From: Syncephalis fuscata
Lineage: Eukaryota; Zoopagomycota; Zoopagomycetes; Zoopagales; Piptocephalidaceae
Length of the DNA: 64,000 nucleotides
Assembly: GCA_025786725.1 (NCBI GenBank)
Contig: JAHLTZ010000057.1
Coordinates: forward strand, 18,998 to 82,997
Direction: 5' to 3'
The position numbers were made by a program, and so were the translations under genes. Positions 59,923 to 64,000 of this stretch are shown here, piece by piece. Each line of letters starts with the position of its first letter. The stretch's first letter is position 1. A model generated the notes under the pieces. That model did no database searches, was not told the DNA's origin, and saw nothing but the letters and a program-made list of their open reading frames with translations.

Positions 59923-61150
59923 AATGGCGATTAGTGTGTTAGCGGCCGGCTACCAAACAATATAACAACCAATGTTATATTGATGACTTTAGATTTAGAT
60001 TACTAACTTACTAACCTGTATTGATAATTACAAATTTATATCATAAATAAAAATCACCAAATTGTTTTAGTGTGCTAGCGGCCGGCTACACAACATTGCA
60101 ACATACTAACTTTATACATATATTGTTTTAAATTTTAGATACCGGATACTAACACTAACATTTATTGATTATTATAGATTTTAGATAGCCGGACACCAGT
60201 ACCAACACCGGCATCAACACCAGCACCAACACCAGTACCAACACCGGCATCAGCACCAACATCAACACCAGCACCAGCACCAACATCACACCACCAGCAC
60301 CAGCACCAGCACCAACATCACACCAGCACCAGCACCAGCACCAACACCAGCATCAGCACCAACACCACACCAGCACCAGCACCAACACCAGCATCAGCAC
60401 CAACACCAACATCACACCAGCACCAGCACCAACACCAGCACCAGCACCAACACCAGCACGCATCACACCAACCAACACCAGCATCAGCACCAGCACCAAC
60501 ACCAACCAGCATCAGCACCAGCACCAACACCACACCAGCACCAGCACCAGCACCAACACCAGCATCAGCACCAGCACCAACACCAACACCAGCATCAGCA
60601 CCAGCACCAACATCAACACCAGCATCAGCACCACACCAGCACCAGCACCAGCACCAACACAACACCAGCATCAGCACCAGCACCAACACCAACACCGCAT
60701 CAGCACCAGCACCAGCACCGCATCAGCACCAACACCGCATCAGCACCCACCACACCATGCACCAGCACCAACACCGCATCAACACCAACACCAACACCAG
60801 CATCAACACCAGTACTAGCACCAGCGCCGGCATCAGTACTAGCACCAGTACCGGCATCAGTATCAACACCAACACCAGTACCGGCACCAACATCGGCACC
60901 GGCACCAACACCAGTAACAATATTAACATTGGCATAAAAACTAACACTAACATTGTATTTATTATTTTAGATTCGTAGGTAGCCGGCCATGGACACCCAG
61001 CGTAAGTATTATTATTATACATAGCCGGCCGCTAGCACACTAAAACAAATATGCAATAACAATTCAAGACAATTGTCTACTAACGTACTAACATTGTATT
61101 TATTGTTTTAGAATTGTAGGTAGCCGGCCGCTAACACACTAATCGCCATT
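59923..61150. repeat. Nested palindromic element with perfect 32-bp terminal inverted repeats
   Basis: 59923-59954 and 61119-61150 are exact reverse complements (outer pair, 32 bp). A second exact pair of 25 bp lies inside at 60064-60088 and 61022-61046. All four carry the GC-rich core GCGGCCGGCTA, unlike their AT-rich surroundings. Between and beside them are short AT-rich stretches ending TTTTAG and half-sites TAGCCGG (60186, 60978). The interior 60190-60910 is a minisatellite. No coding gene. Confidence 0.9.
60190..60910. repeat. CACCAG/CACCAA hexanucleotide-type minisatellite
   Basis: About 720 bp of imperfect CACCAG, CACCAA, CATCAG and CATCAA units on the plus strand. Units are mostly multiples of 6 bp, but irregular losses such as CACACC break every frame, so plus-strand frames would give Thr/Pro/Ala or Asn/Thr/Ser repeats only in pieces and the minus strand short Val-Leu-Met runs. 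Considered non-coding. Confidence 0.92.
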
Positions 61151-61659
61151 TTAAGTAAGTAAGTAATGTGATAAAGCAGTTGTAGCAGTATCCATCATAA
61201 TTTGTATGTGGTGGTATACCGCCACCAATAAACGGTGGTATACCATCACAACAATAGCAACAATAGCAACAATAGCAACTTCACAAGTACTTGATGTGAC
61301 ATCATCAAGATTAATTGATACTATTGCTATCAATTAACAGCAAGATTAAAAAAGGATATTGGATCAATTAATAATATATTATTTATTGGTAATATCCAAG
61401 TGATTAGTAATTGATATTACCAAACAATATCCGAGCAAAGCATTAAATAAAAGCACATAGCTACTAAATAAGTAGATGCAAAGCTTTATACTTTTGCATC
61501 TCAATCAAAAAATCAATACAATATAGTTTATTGTATCTAATCAAGTGAATTGTGACAATAAATATTATACAATTAGTATATGTTGCACATACTAACTAGT
61601 CATTAAACAATTTAATGATGCTTATAGTATGATCAGCAGATCAAATGGCAATATTTAAA
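61151..61659. other. AT-rich spacer with short repeats
   Basis: Contains an AACAATAGC triplication at about 61250-61275 and an imperfect GTGGTATACCGCCACC/ACGGTGGTATACCATC pair at about 61209-61245. No gene. Confidence 0.45.
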
Positions 61660-61815
61660 AGCATTTAATGTACTGAACATGATAATGGATGATGAATAAA
61701 TAAAATAGAAAATAGACATTAATGTAGATGTACTATCCAGTAAGCATATATCCAGTGTGCATATACTTAATATGCATACATCCAGTATTTACATATATCA
61801 TTGTATGATATCGTG
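61660..61815 (+). repeat. Degenerate foldback-family copy
   Basis: TACTGAACATGATAATGGATG, ATGTAGATGTACTATCCAGTA, AGCATATATCCAG and TTTACATATATCATTG follow the order of the forward terminus, with internal duplications (CATATATCCAG and similar). Strongly diverged. Confidence 0.5.
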
Positions 61816-61970
61816 TGTATATCATATTAATTGTAGGAAGCAATATACACGACTCATTCATGTCAGTATGTTATAGTGCTTACAACATGCAATGATTTAT
61901 ATTAATTATTACCTCACATATATGATGTATTGCATCGGTAGATTGACACTCACATATTGAATAATAGAAT

Positions 61971-63148
61971 TTAGCACTCATTACCATAAAGTTATGTACG
62001 TTTATATACACAGATGTAGCATTAACTAAACAATAACTTGCAATTGAATTTATTGTTCTAGAACATATATTGACAGACATATACTAATTGAATAATGAAG
62101 CAAATAAAAAAGGAATTATTTGAATAAATAAGTGATTGACTAATTGACGGACAAATTGAATAACTAAATAAGCAACTAATTGCCCAACTGAACAACTAAA
62201 TGATCAACCAATTGAATAAACGACTAACTAATTGACCAACTAATTGACCAAATATTGACTAACTAGTTGGCATAATTGACCAACTAATTGACTAGCAATA
62301 TTACAGACTAACGACTCGACTAATTCGTAGACATTAATAATCAACAATATAAGAAGTAGACAACCAATTGCATAAATGATTGAACAATAGACTAAATAAC
62401 AGAATGGTTGACAGATTGACAGACTGGTCAACTAACGGATTGAGTAAGCAATTAAATGACAGATAGACAGACAAACTAAATAATGGAATAATAGACAGAC
62501 AGACAGACAGAACAACTAATTGATTAAATGACCAACTAACAAACTAACTAACCGACAGATTGACCAACTAACAGATTAAATGACTAGATAGTTGAACATA
62601 GGTAGTTTAGCCACCACATTTTAATATATTTATTTTAGCACAATTTAGCACCAAAGTGTATATATGTTTATATACATAGATACAGCATCAACTAAGCAAT
62701 GTTTTGCAAGTTATTTGAATGTGCTAGCTTGTATATTGACGGACTTTTACTAGTGGGCCAATTTCCGCAATATTGAGTAAAAATGGCAATAATTAGCCGA
62801 TAATTGCCCATAGACTAACTAACAGAATAATGGACTAAACAACGGAATAATTGACCAAGTTAATTATCAATAGCATATTTACATAATTAATAAGTAGTTT
62901 ATGCAATAAAAGATACAACAGGCCAAATATTTGACTAAATAAAGCAAATTAACGGATAAATTGGCCAATATATGCATACATTGTAAGTGAAATATATATA
63001 TTAGCACAATATTGCACAATACAGTATATACATTTACATAGACAGATACAGCATCAATCAGGCAATATTATACAATATATTTCATTGGTATAGCTTGTGT
63101 ATTGACAGAGTTGTACTAGTGGACAATGTGAGGCAATATTATAGCAAA
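61971..63148 (+). repeat. Composite satellite: three related units joined by degenerate 12-bp arrays
   Basis: Units at about 61971-62095, 62635-62765 and 62993-63130 share the order TTAGCAC(A/T)..., TATACA(C/T)AGAT, CAGATGTAGCATTAACTAA-type, then TATTGACAGAC or TATTGACGGAC and ACTAGTGG. Between them (62100-62590 and 62780-62980) runs a degenerate array of TAATTGACCAAC/GACTAAATAAC-like words and a GACA microsatellite at about 62493. No coding frame. Confidence 0.65.
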
Positions 63149-63232
63149 TAGTAGAATAAAGGTATAATTGACTAAGTAGTTGAATAAAGGTATAATTGAC
63201 TAAGTAATTGAATAAAGGTATAATTGACTAAG
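63149..63232 (+). repeat. Three tandem 28-bp repeats
   Basis: Units 63149-63176, 63177-63204 and 63205-63232 each contain GAATAAAGGTATAATTGAC and differ only in the first four or five bases. They directly follow the last satellite unit. Confidence 0.92.
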
Positions 63233-64000
63233 TAATGGCTCAAATGACATGAGAGTAGGTGACAATGAAACAGAATGAACAGGAGATGAAGAAACAACAA
63301 TAAAACAGACAACGATTTTTTTTTATTTTTTTTGAAAATATTTTTGACAATTATTTGACAATATTTAGGGCTAATGAAGATAGGGCTTGATAAAATAGGG
63401 CTAAAATAAGAAAAATAAGACAAAAATGAAAAATGAAGGAAAATGAACAAGAAGTTACAGAACAACTATACGAGCGATAGCGAGTAGAAAACAACAAGAA
63501 CAACGACAATAGAACAACAACAACAACGACAACAACAAGAGAAGAGAGAGACAACAAAAGAGGGTTCTACCACTACGGGACCTAGTATTGGAGTTCGAAA
63601 AACGGTCACGCTAATGGCTTCATATTAGGAAGGTGCCATTCAAGCAGTAGTGCTGTGGCAATGTGCTGTGCAGATTGAGGCCAATATGAGTAAAATACAA
63701 CGAGTAAAGTGACCATTACATAGATAAATACTTAAAAACAACGCTGGGGAAGCGAGTGATGCGTAAACTACGTAAAACTACAAAACAAACAAAATACGGT
63801 AGCTGAACTACGAGTAATGACCTGCAAGAACCATACTGACTGGTCATTAGCTGAAATTACTGCAATGACTGCAATGACTGCACTAGAATAGGCCGAATTG
63901 ACCCCCAGTAGCCAGTATACCATACACAATCAACACACTATCATAATAAACAATTATAGCAATAAATAAACAAATTTATTTGTATACTTATTATTTTACC
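63233..64000. other. Low-complexity end of window
   Basis: Purine-rich stretch at 63340-63560 (AAAATAAG, AACAACAACGAC phrases) and mixed AT-rich DNA to the end. Minus-strand ORFs at 63172 and 63351 are Phe/Leu/Ser/Val-rich translations of these stretches and are not genes. Confidence 0.5.

Noticed and set aside
60318-60695. Minus-strand ORF of Val/Leu/Met/Cys repeats
   Set aside because: It is the translation of the CACCAN minisatellite; the frame breaks at each irregular unit and no start context or continuation is present.
63172-63557. Phe/Leu/Ser-rich minus-strand ORFs
   Set aside because: They are antisense translations of purine-rich low-complexity sequence.
63560-63620. tRNA-like phrase GGAGTTCGAAAAACGG
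   Set aside because: The B-box resemblance is not accompanied by an A box or a cloverleaf; no acceptor stem could be paired.

Overview
The window looks like nuclear DNA of an AT-rich, early-diverging fungus; the phylum cannot be fixed from this sequence alone. The evidence is a fungal-type trehalose phosphorylase, PAF1, UBR1, SPC1, ZIM17 and complex I genes, together with many short spliceosomal introns of about 45-90 nt. The introns have GTAAGT-like donors, CTAAC/CTAAT branch sites and TAG/CAG acceptors. Genes are compact in the first third and again at 35.5-50 kb, and sit on both strands. I saw no rRNA, tRNA, prophage or CRISPR. All exon models below were built by hand from splice signals, reading phase and remembered family motifs; no database was searched.

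Layout. 1-8.9 kb: trehalose phosphorylase (5' truncated), DUF423/TMEM256 protein, complex I NDUFA5-like subunit, FAHD1-like hydrolase, a minus-strand mitochondrial-looking unknown, a TMEM19-like protein and a 7TM-like orphan. 9.5-12.2 kb: left arm of a 2.75 kb near-identical inverted repeat. 12.3-32.2 kb: TPT/SLC35 transporter, two tandem paralogous MFS transporters, cysteine dioxygenase, a Ser-rich orphan, ZIM17, an alpha/beta hydrolase and an F-box gene carrying an internal stop and ending exactly at the repeat. 32.2-34.9 kb: right arm of the inverted repeat. 35.5-50.1 kb: a small orphan, the large UBR1 N-recognin, a ChaC-type gamma-glutamylcyclotransferase, a decayed protein kinase, PAF1, a DM9/DUF3421 protein and SPC1. 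50.1-64 kb: almost gene-free and repeat-dominated, with foldback elements, a tandem hairpin array, a nested palindromic element enclosing a hexanucleotide-type minisatellite, and composite satellite blocks.

The genes do not form one pathway; most are housekeeping. Mitochondrial functions recur (NDUFA5, FAHD1, ZIM17, the unknown at 4.6-5.6 kb). Sulfur and glutathione metabolism appears twice (cysteine dioxygenase, ChaC). The accessory content is non-coding: a foldback/MITE-like family with about eleven recognisable copies or fragments, one copy forming the inner end of each arm of the large inverted repeat.

The most unusual observations are: a putative 3-nt micro-exon (ATG) at the same place in both MFS paralogs; the 20 kb segment bracketed by 2.75 kb inverted arms; the palindromic minisatellite element at 59.9-61.2 kb; and recurrent single-base frame breaks in otherwise intact genes, which may be real decay or assembly error.
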